From positions 836,280 to 900,279 of the forward strand of contig NZ_JAAWWL010000002.1 of the NCBI RefSeq assembly GCF_012272815.1: 64,000 bases of DNA, given 5' to 3'. Origin of the DNA: Croceivirga thetidis. Lineage in GTDB: Bacteria > Bacteroidota > Bacteroidia > Flavobacteriales > Flavobacteriaceae. Position 1 is the stretch's first letter, and the number at the start of each line of letters is the position of its first letter. Shown here in pieces: positions 47,756 to 56,580 of this stretch. Under the pieces are notes generated by a model. The model was not told the origin of the DNA. It did no database searches and saw only the letters and a program-made list of their open reading frames with translations. The position numbers and the translations under genes are program-made.

Positions 47756-48226
47756 TTATTCTATAATTTCGTCAAACCATTGGTAAAGCTCACCTCTTGT
47801 AATGACTGCACCCTGTTCAATCAATTTGAACTTGTCGAGGTTCTTATCATCTGAATATGCCTTTGAGGCCATCAAATAATCTACAAAATCTGACTGCCAA
47901 TTTTTTTTGAACCATCCGAAACCTTCTTTGGTTCTTAAATCAATATCAGGATTCATCACCTTCACTGAAATTAACTTCATTTCTTTCTCACCCATCTGAA
48001 AAAGATGCATTTGAAGTGGTGAAATATTTTCCAAATACTTGACTTTTGCCAAAACACCTTCCCAAATCAAATCACTAAAGACATCCATTTCTTCCTCTGC
48101 AACTTCTGGTTTTTCCGCTTTTATGGTGCTCCATTCCGTTGAAGTTATACTCTGGGTAGCCAAGAAATTAATAAACTCTTGGTGTAGTTCTTCAAATTGT
48201 TCTTTTGATAGTCTCCTATATTTCAC
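47756..48226 (-). CDS. DUF6495 family protein, GTG start
   Basis: The 156-residue protein I recognise as DUF6495, a flavobacterial family of unknown function, acidic and probably cytoplasmic. The GTG at 48226 gives MKYRRLSKEQFEELH, the family N-terminus; the ATG at 48262 would put the rplI terminator (48246-48277) inside the coding region. It is downstream of the rpsF-rpsR-rplI operon on the same strand. Confidence 0.72.
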   Translation of the reverse strand: MKYRRLSKEQFEELHQEFINFLATQSITSTEWSTIKAEKPEVAEEEMDVFSDLIWEGVLAKVKYLENISPLQMHLFQMGEKEMKLISVKVMNPDIDLRTKEGFGWFKKNWQSDFVDYLMASKAYSDDKNLDKFKLIEQGAVITRGELYQWFDEIIE

Positions 48227-48245
48227 ACTGCTAATTTTTTCGCAA

Positions 48246-48277
48246 AAATAAAGCCCTGACAATAATTGCCAGGGCTT
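48246..48277 (-). terminator. Terminator of the rpsF-rpsR-rplI operon
   Basis: Eight-bp stem AAGCCCTG (48251-48258) / CAGGGCTT (48270-48277) with an 11-base loop, followed on the minus strand by TATTTTTG. Located 22 bases past the rplI stop. Confidence 0.8.
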
Positions 48278-48298
48278 GAATTATATAATTTGACAATC

Positions 48299-48751
48299 TT
48301 ATTTTGCCTCAGCAACAACCTCAAAAGGAAAATCAATGATTACCTCTCTATGAAGTCTAATCTGCGCATTATAAGGTCCTGTTCTTTTGACGGAACCACC
48401 TTGAATATTGATAAACTTCTTGTCAATGGACTCTCCTGCTTTTCCAATGGCATCGGCCAAATCAATGTTGGTTACAGAACCAAAAAGCTTGTCACCTGCA
48501 CCAACTTTAGCAGTAATTTTAATCTCCATCTTTTTTAAGTTATCTGCAACACCCTGGGCATCCTCAATAACTTTCTTCTCTTTGTGGGCACGTTGACGTA
48601 AATTTTCTGCCAAAACCTTTTTAGCAGAAGGTGTTGCCAAAGATGCCAAACCTTTAGGGATTAGGAAGTTTCTTCCGTATCCTGGTTTTACAGTAACGAT
48701 ATCGTCCTTAAATCCTAGATTTTGAACGTCTTCTTTTAATATCAATTCCAT
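48299..48751 (-). CDS. rplI: 50S ribosomal protein L9
   Basis: L9 is a two-domain protein that bridges the L1 stalk region. The 150-residue sequence has the N-terminal signature MELILKEDVQNLG...KPGYGRNFLIPKG, a long helix, and the C-terminal domain LFGSVTNIDLADA. It is the last gene of the S6-S18-L9 operon, 12 bases after rpsR. Confidence 0.97.
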   Translation of the reverse strand: MELILKEDVQNLGFKDDIVTVKPGYGRNFLIPKGLASLATPSAKKVLAENLRQRAHKEKKVIEDAQGVADNLKKMEIKITAKVGAGDKLFGSVTNIDLADAIGKAGESIDKKFINIQGGSVKRTGPYNAQIRLHREVIIDFPFEVVAEAK

Positions 48752-48763
48752 CTTACTGCAGTA

Positions 48764-49060
48764 TTATTTTAACATATCACCTACATATGGCATTAAAGCC
48801 AAATGTCTTGCTCTCTTGATTGCCTGGGCAACTTTTCTTTGATATTTCAAAGAAGTTCCTGTAAGCCTTCTTGGCAATATCTTTCCTTGCTCGTTCACCA
48901 ACTTCATTAAAAAATCAGGGTCTTTGTAATCAATATACTTAATACCTGACTTTTTAAAACGACAGTACTTTTCTTGTTTGGTCGTCTCTATATTAAGAGG
49001 GGTCAGATATCTGATTTCCCCATCTTTCTTTGCTTTTGCTTGTTGTTCTATAGATGCCAT
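48764..49060 (-). CDS. rpsR: 30S ribosomal protein S18
   Basis: S18 pairs with S6 on the 30S platform. The 98-residue protein has [39 protein letters not shown] and the longer flavobacterial N-terminus. It is 2 bases downstream of rpsF and 12 upstream of rplI. Confidence 0.97.
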   Translation of the reverse strand: MASIEQQAKAKKDGEIRYLTPLNIETTKQEKYCRFKKSGIKYIDYKDPDFLMKLVNEQGKILPRRLTGTSLKYQRKVAQAIKRARHLALMPYVGDMLK

Positions 49061-49062
49061 AC

Positions 49063-49404
49063 TTATAATGCCTTGATGTTCAACTTCGTTCTACGCTTCT
49101 CAGCCCATGCCACTGCATGCTTATCCAATTTTACAGTTAAAAAACGCATGATACGTTCATCCCTTCTAAACTCAACCTCGAACGGTTCAATAGCTTCACC
49201 GGGAGCTGCAAATTCAAATAAGTGGTAGAAACCACTTTTTTTGTGTTGAATTGGGTAGGCCAATTTCTTTAGGCCCCAATTTTCTTTGGCTACCATTTTG
49301 GCACCATGTTTCAGTAAGAAATCTTCAAATTTCTTCACTGTTTCCTCTATCTGTGTATCAGACAGAACGGGATTTAAAATGAAAACAGTTTCGTAATGGT
49401 TCAT
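49063..49404 (-). CDS. rpsF: 30S ribosomal protein S6
   Basis: S6 forms a heterodimer with S18 on 16S rRNA. The 113-residue protein has the family pattern [36 protein letters not shown] and [15 protein letters not shown]. It heads the ribosomal operon from the promoter at 49428-49458. Confidence 0.97.
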   Translation of the reverse strand: MNHYETVFILNPVLSDTQIEETVKKFEDFLLKHGAKMVAKENWGLKKLAYPIQHKKSGFYHLFEFAAPGEAIEPFEVEFRRDERIMRFLTVKLDKHAVAWAEKRRTKLNIKAL

Positions 49405-49427
49405 TATGAATTAATTTTTAAGGAGCG

Positions 49428-49458
49428 CAAAAGTAATCATTCCTACCTCATACCACAA
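49428..49458 (-). promoter_or_regulatory. rpsF operon promoter (TTG-N20-TACTTTTG)
   Basis: On the minus strand, TTG (49456-49458) is followed after 20 bases by TACTTTTG (49428-49435), a near-ideal Bacteroidota promoter, 24 bases before the rpsF ATG. Confidence 0.75.
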
Positions 49459-49515
49459 GAAAAAAGTCAATTCTTCGTTTAGGAGATATGAACTTATTAA
49501 CATACTAAAAGCATA

Positions 49516-49558
49516 ATGAACGTTCATCGCACTTATGAATAGTTACACAACAGTTTGG
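49516..49558 (+). promoter_or_regulatory. Candidate LytTR-binding sites upstream of the LytTR regulator gene
   Basis: A perfect 12-base palindrome ATGAACGTTCAT (49516-49527) contains AACGTTCAT, an exact fit to the published LytTR consensus [TA][AC][CA]GTTN[AG][TG], on both strands. A second fit, ACAGTTTGG, is at 49550-49558. Their starts are 31 bases apart, about three helical turns. Placed 80-120 bases before the start codon, they fit autoregulation. Confidence 0.4.
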
Positions 49559-49637
49559 TGAGTGTTTACATCTTTTGTTGCACTTTATCGAACATTTTGA
49601 GTAATTTGGCGATGATTTAACCCCACAAATCACTCTT

Positions 49638-50330
49638 ATGAAACTCAGAAGCATTATTGTTGATGACTCTACCATGCAACGGTTGGCAGTAGCAAAACTC
49701 GTCAACAACCATCCTCACTTAGCTCTTGTAGCAGAGTATAGCAATGCAATAGAAGCCAAAAACGGCCTAAAAAACAACGAAATAGATTTGATTTTCCTTG
49801 ATGTGGAAATGCCCATTATCAGCGGTTTTGATTTATTGGAAGCCTTGGAAAATCCACCACAAGTAATTCTTATTACCGGTAAACCGGATTACGCCTTAAA
49901 AGCATTCGATTACGATGTAACGGATTACTTACATAAACCAATAACCCTTGCTCGTTTCGAAGCCTCGGTTAAAAGAGCTGTTGCCAAATACGAACAGCTA
50001 AACCGCGTGGATGAGGATGAAGAGCACATCTTTGTTAAAAGCAACCTTAAAAAACGTAAGGTTATTCTAAATGATATTAAGTGGATTGAGGCTTTGGGTG
50101 ATTACATTAAATTGGTTACGCACGAAGCTAATATTGTAATTCTGTCAACGATGAAATCATTTGAGCAGCAATTACCCGCAGAAAAGTTTTTACGAATTCA
50201 TAAATCATACATCGTAAATCTTGAAAAAATAGAAAAGTTCAATAGTAAGAATGTTGAAGTTGGGGGAAGACAAATACCATTGAGCCGAAATAAAAAGACT
50301 GAGTTAGCTGAAGCACTGGCCAACGTCTAA
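49638..50330 (+). CDS. LytTR-family response regulator, orphan
   Basis: The 230-residue regulator has a receiver domain with Asp-Asp at 9-10, phospho-acceptor Asp55 (LIFLDVEMP) and Lys in LHKPIT, and a C-terminal LytTR DNA-binding domain (about 125-225) with FLRIHKSYIVNL. No histidine kinase is adjacent. The kinase is likely of the LytS/His_kinase type elsewhere in the genome. Its terminator lies inside priA. Two LytTR-type sites are upstream. Confidence 0.93.
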   Translation: MKLRSIIVDDSTMQRLAVAKLVNNHPHLALVAEYSNAIEAKNGLKNNEIDLIFLDVEMPIISGFDLLEALENPPQVILITGKPDYALKAFDYDVTDYLHKPITLARFEASVKRAVAKYEQLNRVDEDEEHIFVKSNLKKRKVILNDIKWIEALGDYIKLVTHEANIVILSTMKSFEQQLPAEKFLRIHKSYIVNLEKIEKFNSKNVEVGGRQIPLSRNKKTELAEALANV

Positions 50331-52780
50331 ATGTGGTCGACGTCATAAACCAACCGCACACTTTTAAACATTGGAATGGCATCAAAGGATTTTTGAATTC
50401 TTTTGATGCCTTTTTTTGTTTTTGAGACGGACTGTTCATGCGGAATTTTCAAAAGGATATTTTTAAGATATTCCCTTCGTATTCTTGATATTACTGGAGA
50501 TTCGGGGCCCAAGACCAGATTTCCGAATACATTTCTTAACGATTGTGCCAGCCAAGAAGAAGCTTCGTTTAAACGGTTAAAATCTTTCGCTTTTAGAGTA
50601 AGCTTTATAATTTTTAGACTCGGAGGATATTTGAATTGTTCACGTTCGTACAATTGTTCTTCGAACATTTCCCTATAGCTATTCGTGGTGACTTGTTGTA
50701 GCACTTTATGATATGGGTTATAAGATTGAATTAAAACCTTACCTCTCTTAGCAGTCCTCCCAGCCCTACCGGCAACCTGTGTCAAAAGTTGAAAGGTGCG
50801 TTCATGCGCTCTGTAGTCAGGAAAATTCAATAAGGTATCCGCATTTAGAATTCCTACCAAACCAACATTTCTGAAATCGAGTCCTTTTGTAACCATTTGG
50901 GTACCAACCAAAATATCTATTTCTTTTTTTTCGAATGCTGCTATTAATTTTTGATATGCATATTTACCTCTAGTCGTATCCAAATCCATTCGAGCTACGT
51001 GTGCTTTCGGAAATAATTTTTGGAGCTCTTGTTGAATCTGCTCAGTCCCGAATCCTATGGAATCCAAGGTGTTGTTTCCACAAGCCTTACAAGATGGGCT
51101 GACCGACTCATAGTAGCCACAGTAATGACAACGCAATTGATTCTTGTTTTGATGAAAAGTAAGACTAACATCGCAATTTGGGCATTGCTCCACGTGACCA
51201 CAAGTAGTACATTCAATAACAGGGGCAAAACCGCGTCGGTTTTGGAAAAAAATGATTTGTTCGCCAGCTAGCAAGCTTTCTTCAATACTCTCAAAAAGCG
51301 TTTTCGAAAAATGACCTTTCATCTTTTTTTTTCGAGTAGCTTCTTTAATATCAATCAATTGAACATCCGGCATCATGGCCTCACCAAAACGCACGGTCAA
51401 TTCTGCCAATCCAAACTTTCCTTCTTTGGCATTTTTAAAACTCTCAAGACTGGGGGTTGCCGACCCAAGAACGGCTTGTGCACCGTGTAATTTTGCCAAA
51501 ACTAAGGCACTATCACGAGCATGGTACCTTGGTGCAGGATCAAATTGTTTGAACGATGCCTCATGCTCTTCATCAATAATTACTAAACCTAGTTTAGAAA
51601 ATGGTAAAAAAAGTGAAGATCTTGCCCCAATCACCACCTGTGCATTTTCACTTTGATTTTGAACATTATTCCAAACCTCAACGCGTTCATTTGCGCTATA
51701 TTTTGAGTGGTAAACTGCGACTTTGTTCCCTAGATATCCTTGTAATCGGCTAATTAATTGGGTGGTTAGCGCAATTTCGGGCAGTAGGTATAAAACTTGT
51801 TCTCCTTGGTTCAGTTTATCTTCTATCAATTTTAAATAGACCTCGGTCTTTCCAGAAGAAGTGACCCCAAAAAGCAAGGCCGGTTTATTCGCATCAAAAG
51901 CATTCTGAATAGTCTTTAAAGCTTGTGTTTGATGATTGCTAAGTTCGAATTGCTTTTGTTCTGCTTCTTGATCAATCAGAATTCGATCTTCCCTAATCAA
52001 CAATTCTTGCAACACCCCTTTATTCAATAGGGACTTTATGATTGAAGAAGAGGACCCGCTTGCGGAAATTAAATCAGATACTTTTACCCTACCACCCTGT
52101 TGAGCCTGCAATTGAAACAGTTGCAATACAACTTGTCGTTGTTTGGGAGCCTTTGATAACACCTCAAGCAATTGGCTCAACGCTTCATCATTTGTAAATT
52201 GTTCGGAAAAATGCACATAACGTACCAGCTTTGGCTTATACTGCTCGTAAATTGTTTCTTTTACCTCAATCGCATGTTTGTCTAAAAGGCCATTTAATAT
52301 CGGTAATACATTTTTCTTTTCTGTTATTTCAATTATATCATTGATGGAAAGGCTGCTTTGATTGCTCAAGGCTTCCAAAATCAGAAATTCATCATCAGAC
52401 AATAAGGAATCTTCAACCTTTTGATCAGCATTTGAAGTAACGACTGTCTCGCTTTCCAATAAAAATGGCTTAGGTAATGCAGCTCGAATTACTTCACCCA
52501 AAGTACACATGTAATAGTTTGCTATCCAATCCCAATGTTTTAATTGGAATGATGTAATTAAGGGATTTTCATCAAGTATTTGATCAATATCTTTTGCCTC
52601 GTAAACCGTCGGCGGATTGTCGTGAACAGCAATGGCAATTGAAGTGTAGACCTTGCGTTTTCCAAACGGGACGGAGATACGCATGCCTGGCTGAATTAGT
52701 TCAGCCTGTTCTGGAGAAACTTTATAGGTAAATAGTTTTTCAAGCGGAATTGGCAGCGCTACATCAACAAAATAGTCCAT
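50327..52780 (-). CDS. priA: Primosomal protein N' (PriA helicase)
   Basis: PriA restarts stalled replication forks. The 817-residue superfamily-2 helicase has an N-terminal DNA-binding part, Walker A GVTSSGKTEV, DEEH box IIDEEHEASFK, a cysteine-rich zinc region (CTTCGHVEQCPNCD...CHYCGYY...CKACG) and the helicase C motifs TQMVTKGLDF and QVAGRAGR. The start is 2 bases from the DUF2147 stop. Its 3' end overlaps the LytTR gene by 4 bases. Confidence 0.96.
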   Translation of the reverse strand: MDYFVDVALPIPLEKLFTYKVSPEQAELIQPGMRISVPFGKRKVYTSIAIAVHDNPPTVYEAKDIDQILDENPLITSFQLKHWDWIANYYMCTLGEVIRAALPKPFLLESETVVTSNADQKVEDSLLSDDEFLILEALSNQSSLSINDIIEITEKKNVLPILNGLLDKHAIEVKETIYEQYKPKLVRYVHFSEQFTNDEALSQLLEVLSKAPKQRQVVLQLFQLQAQQGGRVKVSDLISASGSSSSIIKSLLNKGVLQELLIREDRILIDQEAEQKQFELSNHQTQALKTIQNAFDANKPALLFGVTSSGKTEVYLKLIEDKLNQGEQVLYLLPEIALTTQLISRLQGYLGNKVAVYHSKYSANERVEVWNNVQNQSENAQVVIGARSSLFLPFSKLGLVIIDEEHEASFKQFDPAPRYHARDSALVLAKLHGAQAVLGSATPSLESFKNAKEGKFGLAELTVRFGEAMMPDVQLIDIKEATRKKKMKGHFSKTLFESIEESLLAGEQIIFFQNRRGFAPVIECTTCGHVEQCPNCDVSLTFHQNKNQLRCHYCGYYESVSPSCKACGNNTLDSIGFGTEQIQQELQKLFPKAHVARMDLDTTRGKYAYQKLIAAFEKKEIDILVGTQMVTKGLDFRNVGLVGILNADTLLNFPDYRAHERTFQLLTQVAGRAGRTAKRGKVLIQSYNPYHKVLQQVTTNSYREMFEEQLYEREQFKYPPSLKIIKLTLKAKDFNRLNEASSWLAQSLRNVFGNLVLGPESPVISRIRREYLKNILLKIPHEQSVSKTKKGIKRIQKSFDAIPMFKSVRLVYDVDHI
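50378..50417 (+). terminator. Plus-strand terminator embedded in priA
   Basis: Nine-bp stem GGCATCAAA (50378-50386) / TTTGATGCC (50402-50410) with a 15-base loop and seven T's after it, 48 bases past the LytTR stop, in the convergent priA coding region. Confidence 0.75.
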
Positions 52781-52782
52781 TC

Positions 52783-53214
52783 TCAGGAATTATAACGAAC
52801 CCATGTTTGGGTACGGTAAAGAAAAGCCAAGTAGCCCCTAACCTTTAATTTATCAGGATTGTCAGGATCTAACCATATCTTTCCCCTGAATGTCATCCCC
52901 TGTTCAGGATCGAAAAGAGTATCACCCTTATATTCTCCCTTATTGTTCTTTTTAAACCCATCAATTATAACCATCCCGATAACAGGTTTGTCCTTTTTGT
53001 CTCCTTTGCATTTAATACAGCGGGCATCCTCTTTCCCTTTCTCTAAGATAGTTTCGATTTTCCCGTATAGAAGACCGTCTTTTTCGTAAATATTTACAAT
53101 TGCCTTTGTTAATCCATTGCGATCATCAATGGTCTTCCATTTTCCGAGAATTGATTGTCCGAAAAACAACATCGGACAAAGTGTAAAAAACAATAGGGAA
53201 TTAATTTTTGTCAT
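52783..53214 (-). CDS. DUF2147 family exported protein
   Basis: The 143-residue protein has a signal peptide ending near residue 19 and a DUF2147 domain, including GKWKTIDDRNG, CIKCKGDKKDKPVIGM and the C-terminal KVRGYLAFLYRTQTWVR. Function unknown; the fold is thought to be a small beta-barrel. Its start overlaps the end of the YihY gene by 14 bases, indicating a common transcript. Confidence 0.83.
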   Translation of the reverse strand: MTKINSLLFFTLCPMLFFGQSILGKWKTIDDRNGLTKAIVNIYEKDGLLYGKIETILEKGKEDARCIKCKGDKKDKPVIGMVIIDGFKKNNKGEYKGDTLFDPEQGMTFRGKIWLDPDNPDKLKVRGYLAFLYRTQTWVRYNS

Positions 53215-54190
53215 TTTCTTCCTTTTTTCTGTTCAAGTTTTTTTTGAGCTGATGCAATGTAGCATTCAATTCGAAACCCAATAAAAGAATATTCGAATTC
53301 AACCAAATAAAAACCATCAATATCAATAACCCCCCAAGTGCACCATATAGTTCATTATAACGTGCAAACTTTTCAACATATATACCGAACAAATAAGATG
53401 TCAACATAAAAAGAAGCGTGGTCATTAAGGCGCCAGCAGAAAAGAATTTTGCTTTTTTTCCTTCCGCTGTCCCGAAATAATAAAGTATCGCCGTCGTGAA
53501 ATATGAAAGTACTACGTAAAATAAAATCTTAGTCAAAATAGCTCCAGTATCGTCCATTCTCGAGACTTCATAACCAAACGTTTTGCCAAAATATTCACTG
53601 GTATACTCAACAACATAAAACTCGAAATACACAAAGGCCACAGCACCTACAATCAATAAAACCGATAGTATCAGGCCTACCATTAGCGCATAGGCATATT
53701 GTTTGAAAAAATTCCGGGTAAGCTCAATATGATACGAGTTTTCAAAGCCACTGAAAATGGCATTGACACCATTTGCGACCAAAAAAATAGAAACCAAAAA
53801 AGCTGAAGAAAGTAATCCCCCGCGTTTTTGATCTTTAATCTGTTGGTAAATATCTCCAAAATAATCACTGGTTGCCGTCGGCAAAAAAGATTCCAAGAAC
53901 ATTAGAAATTGAAGGTCAAAATCTTCATTGCCTACTTTTATGTACGGAATTAAAAAAGGTATCAAGGTTACCAAAAAAATAAGGAGCGGAAACAGTGCCA
54001 TGAAAAGACTAAAAGCGATAGAGCTCGCACGGCTACTTAGGGTGCCACGCACAATACCTAAACCATAAATCTCTAACAAATCATAAAGAGACAGGCCTTC
54101 AAAACCTGGTAACTTTATTTTGTCAAAAAAGGAAACCAGCCAATTGACTACCGGAATTTTCTCTAAATTTTCTCGGATACCAAGCTCCAT
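53201..54190 (-). CDS. YihY/BrkB-family membrane protein
   Basis: The 329-residue inner membrane protein has six or so hydrophobic segments and the YihY/BrkB signatures ASSIAFSLFMALFPLLIF and LYGALGGLLILMVFIWLNS. Formerly named ribonuclease BN in error; true function unsettled. It overlaps nadC by one base (TAATG) and DUF2147 by 14 bases. Confidence 0.9.
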   Translation of the reverse strand: MELGIRENLEKIPVVNWLVSFFDKIKLPGFEGLSLYDLLEIYGLGIVRGTLSSRASSIAFSLFMALFPLLIFLVTLIPFLIPYIKVGNEDFDLQFLMFLESFLPTATSDYFGDIYQQIKDQKRGGLLSSAFLVSIFLVANGVNAIFSGFENSYHIELTRNFFKQYAYALMVGLILSVLLIVGAVAFVYFEFYVVEYTSEYFGKTFGYEVSRMDDTGAILTKILFYVVLSYFTTAILYYFGTAEGKKAKFFSAGALMTTLLFMLTSYLFGIYVEKFARYNELYGALGGLLILMVFIWLNSNILLLGFELNATLHQLKKNLNRKKEENDKN

Positions 54191-55047
54191 TAAACGGCTT
54201 TTAGGCTTAAATCCATATTATGAACAGAGTGTGTCAAAGCACCCGATGATATAAAATCAACACCGCATTCTGCATATTTCCTTATTGTTTTCTCGTTAAT
54301 TCCGCCGGAGGACTCGGTCAAACACCTATCCCCAATCATAGCAACCGCCATCTTGGTTTCTGAATAGTTGAAATTGTCCAGTAGAATTCTATAGACCCCT
54401 TCAGAGTTTAAGATTTCTTCAACCTCTTCAAGGTTTCTGGCTTCAACAACAATTTTTAAGTCCTTTCTGTTATCTTGCAAATAGGATTGGGTCATTTGAA
54501 TAGCCTTAGTAATTCCGCCCGCAAAATCAATATGATTGTCTTTCAACATTATCATGTCATAGAGCGCAAATCGGTGGTTCTCCCCTCCTCCAATTTTAAC
54601 TGCCCATTTCTCTAAAGCTCGAATTCCGGGAGTTGTTTTACGGGTATCCAAAACTTTGGTACCTGTTCCTTCTAAAAGATTTACAAAGTATTTGGTTTTA
54701 GTGGCAATAGCACTCATACGTTGCATTGCATTCAATACCAATCGCTCAGCTGTCAAAATACTCAATGAACTACCGGAAACATAAAAGGCAATATCACCAT
54801 ATTTTACGTTTTCACCATCATTTACAATAGTTTCTATTGTTAAGTCTGCATCCACATAATTAAATACCCGTTTTGCAAAATCGATTCCAGCAATTGTTCC
54901 TTCATCCTTAACCAAAAGCTTTGCTTTCCCCATTGCAGAATTCGGTATACAAGCCAAGGAAGAATGATCACCATCACCAACGTCTTCGCGAATTGCATTG
55001 GCGACTATACGCTGTAATTCATCTTCAAATAGTTCAGCTGAAATCAT
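54190..55047 (-). CDS. nadC: Nicotinate-nucleotide pyrophosphorylase (carboxylating)
   Basis: NadC makes nicotinate mononucleotide from quinolinate and PRPP, the entry to NAD synthesis. The 285-residue protein has LNAMQRMSAIATKT, DTRKTTPGIRALEKWAVKIGGG and VDFISSGALTHSV. The start MISAELF at 55047 fits the family N-terminus; a longer frame to 55119 would overlap rlmH. It is divergent from rlmH with a 71-base gap. Confidence 0.95.
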   Translation of the reverse strand: MISAELFEDELQRIVANAIREDVGDGDHSSLACIPNSAMGKAKLLVKDEGTIAGIDFAKRVFNYVDADLTIETIVNDGENVKYGDIAFYVSGSSLSILTAERLVLNAMQRMSAIATKTKYFVNLLEGTGTKVLDTRKTTPGIRALEKWAVKIGGGENHRFALYDMIMLKDNHIDFAGGITKAIQMTQSYLQDNRKDLKIVVEARNLEEVEEILNSEGVYRILLDNFNYSETKMAVAMIGDRCLTESSGGINEKTIRKYAECGVDFISSGALTHSVHNMDLSLKAV

Positions 55048-55118
55048 AAGATTTAGTAGTTTGGACGAAATTACTAAAATCAACTGCATCGAGCATTTGC
55101 GAAACGCATTAAGCAACA

Positions 55119-55592
55119 ATGAAGATCAAAATAATAGCCATAGGCCGCACAGACGACCACAATTTAAAACAATTGAACGCTGGTTATCTCTCAAGATTAA
55201 AACATTACGCTAAAGTTGAGCTAATCGAAATACCGGACTTAAAAAAGGTAAAAAACCTTTCTAAGGACCAGCAAAAAATTAAGGAAGGCGAGTTGATACT
55301 CAATAATCTTGAACCTTCTGATGTTCTTGTGCTTTTTGACGAAAAAGGCAAACAATTTTCATCGAGGGAATTTTCAAACGAACTCCAGAAAAGAATGAAT
55401 AGCGGAATTAAATCCCTTGTTTTTGCTATTGGTGGACCGTATGGGTTCTCAGAAGAGGTTTATATCAGGGCCCAACAGAAAATAAGTCTTTCAAGAATGA
55501 CATTTTCTCACCAAATGGTTCGTGTATTTATTCTTGAACAGCTGTATCGTGGGTTTTCGATTCTTCGGAATGAACCTTATCATCATGACTAA
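55119..55592 (+). CDS. rlmH: 23S rRNA (pseudouridine1915-N3)-methyltransferase RlmH
   Basis: RlmH methylates pseudouridine 1915 in helix 69 of 23S rRNA. The 157-residue SPOUT protein has FAIGGPYGFS (SAM-binding knot) and the C-terminal LEQLYRGFSILRNEPYHHD, which carries the conserved His region. Length is typical. Its 3' end overlaps by 65 bases the convergent PilJ-type gene. Confidence 0.96.
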   Translation: MKIKIIAIGRTDDHNLKQLNAGYLSRLKHYAKVELIEIPDLKKVKNLSKDQQKIKEGELILNNLEPSDVLVLFDEKGKQFSSREFSNELQKRMNSGIKSLVFAIGGPYGFSEEVYIRAQQKISLSRMTFSHQMVRVFILEQLYRGFSILRNEPYHHD

Positions 55593-56490
55593 CCTCAGAT
55601 TTTTGCGAAGAAAAAACGTTATACTTCGCCAATAAATCTTCGACTTGATTTAAGAACTTAGTGTGTGGCATTTCAACTTCTTCTGTCTCTTTCAATGCCG
55701 TTTGCATATTGGCAGAAGAATCATTCAAACTATCAAGCTCTTGCGAAATGAACTTTATAATTTCAAGTTGTCGCTCTTGATTTTTCTCAATCTTTAAAAC
55801 ATAATTCATGTCTTTAAGATTTTTTAAATGTGAACTTAATACATGAGATTGATGCCAAGCAATTTCCTTTAATTTCTTCTTCTGATTTAAAATGCGATTA
55901 ATAATGGGATTTACAATGAAGAATATTTCGAATAAGACAATAAAAACGGAAAATATGGCCAGTTCCACTTCAATAATCATCATTGCTCTAATATCATCTT
56001 CCGATTTCTTCTGAAATTGAAAAACAATATCATCCATAATAATCAAAAACCGATCAACATGGTAGCGCATATCATTAAAAGGTACGTTTTCAATGTTATC
56101 AAAATCACCCAATTGACTATTTATCCATAGAAGGTGAGGTTCTAATTTTCTGAAATTGACTATTATTTCTTCTTCATCAAGTGGGTCAATCGATAAATTT
56201 TCATTACCCTCTTGCAAGAAGCTGTTCATTTGAACCAATTTGTTCAAGGAAAGTTTTAATTCAGCGTAGTCACAATTGTGGTAACGGCATGAATAAAGTT
56301 CGTTCAACACCCTTTGGCTCAACATTCGTTGACGCCCAGCCAAGTTAACTACCAAGGCGGTTGAGCGCTGTTTGTTCAGACTATATTGAATCATTGACTG
56401 AATAGCAATGGTCAACACAATTATTGACACGACCAACAAATAATAGGCTCTAAATCCTTTTTTGAACAGCTTGGGTAATTTTAACTTCAT
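55528..56490 (-). CDS. PilJ/NarX-type N-terminal sensory membrane protein, full-length copy
   Basis: The 320-residue protein has TM1 (about 14-35), a periplasmic region with the PilJ/NarX signature NLAGRQRMLSQR (49-60), TM2 (about 169-196) and a cytoplasmic helical tail. In the tail, EIAWHQSHVLSSHLKNLKD (209-227) resembles the helix around the phospho-histidine of flavobacterial PAS kinases, but no ATPase domain follows. It has no methyl-accepting domain. The 3' end overlaps rlmH by 65 bases. Signal unknown. Confidence 0.75.
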   Translation of the reverse strand: MKLKLPKLFKKGFRAYYLLVVSIIVLTIAIQSMIQYSLNKQRSTALVVNLAGRQRMLSQRVLNELYSCRYHNCDYAELKLSLNKLVQMNSFLQEGNENLSIDPLDEEEIIVNFRKLEPHLLWINSQLGDFDNIENVPFNDMRYHVDRFLIIMDDIVFQFQKKSEDDIRAMMIIEVELAIFSVFIVLFEIFFIVNPIINRILNQKKKLKEIAWHQSHVLSSHLKNLKDMNYVLKIEKNQERQLEIIKFISQELDSLNDSSANMQTALKETEEVEMPHTKFLNQVEDLLAKYNVFSSQKSEVSHDDKVHSEESKTHDTAVQE

Positions 56491-56499
56491 TAAGGTTTC

Positions 56500-56514
56500 A
56501 CAATTTAAAATTGT
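56500..56514. repeat. 15-bp perfect inverted repeat upstream of the PilJ-type gene
   Basis: ACAATTTAAAATTGT, symmetric about base 56507, 10 bases before the start of the full-length PilJ-type gene. It could be an operator or a weak terminator of the truncated copy; nothing in the sequence decides. Confidence 0.4.
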
Positions 56515-56580
56515 TCACTTTTATTGGAACGATTAACACAAATGAATGTTGTCTTTTGTAAGAAAAAACGCATGTTAATT

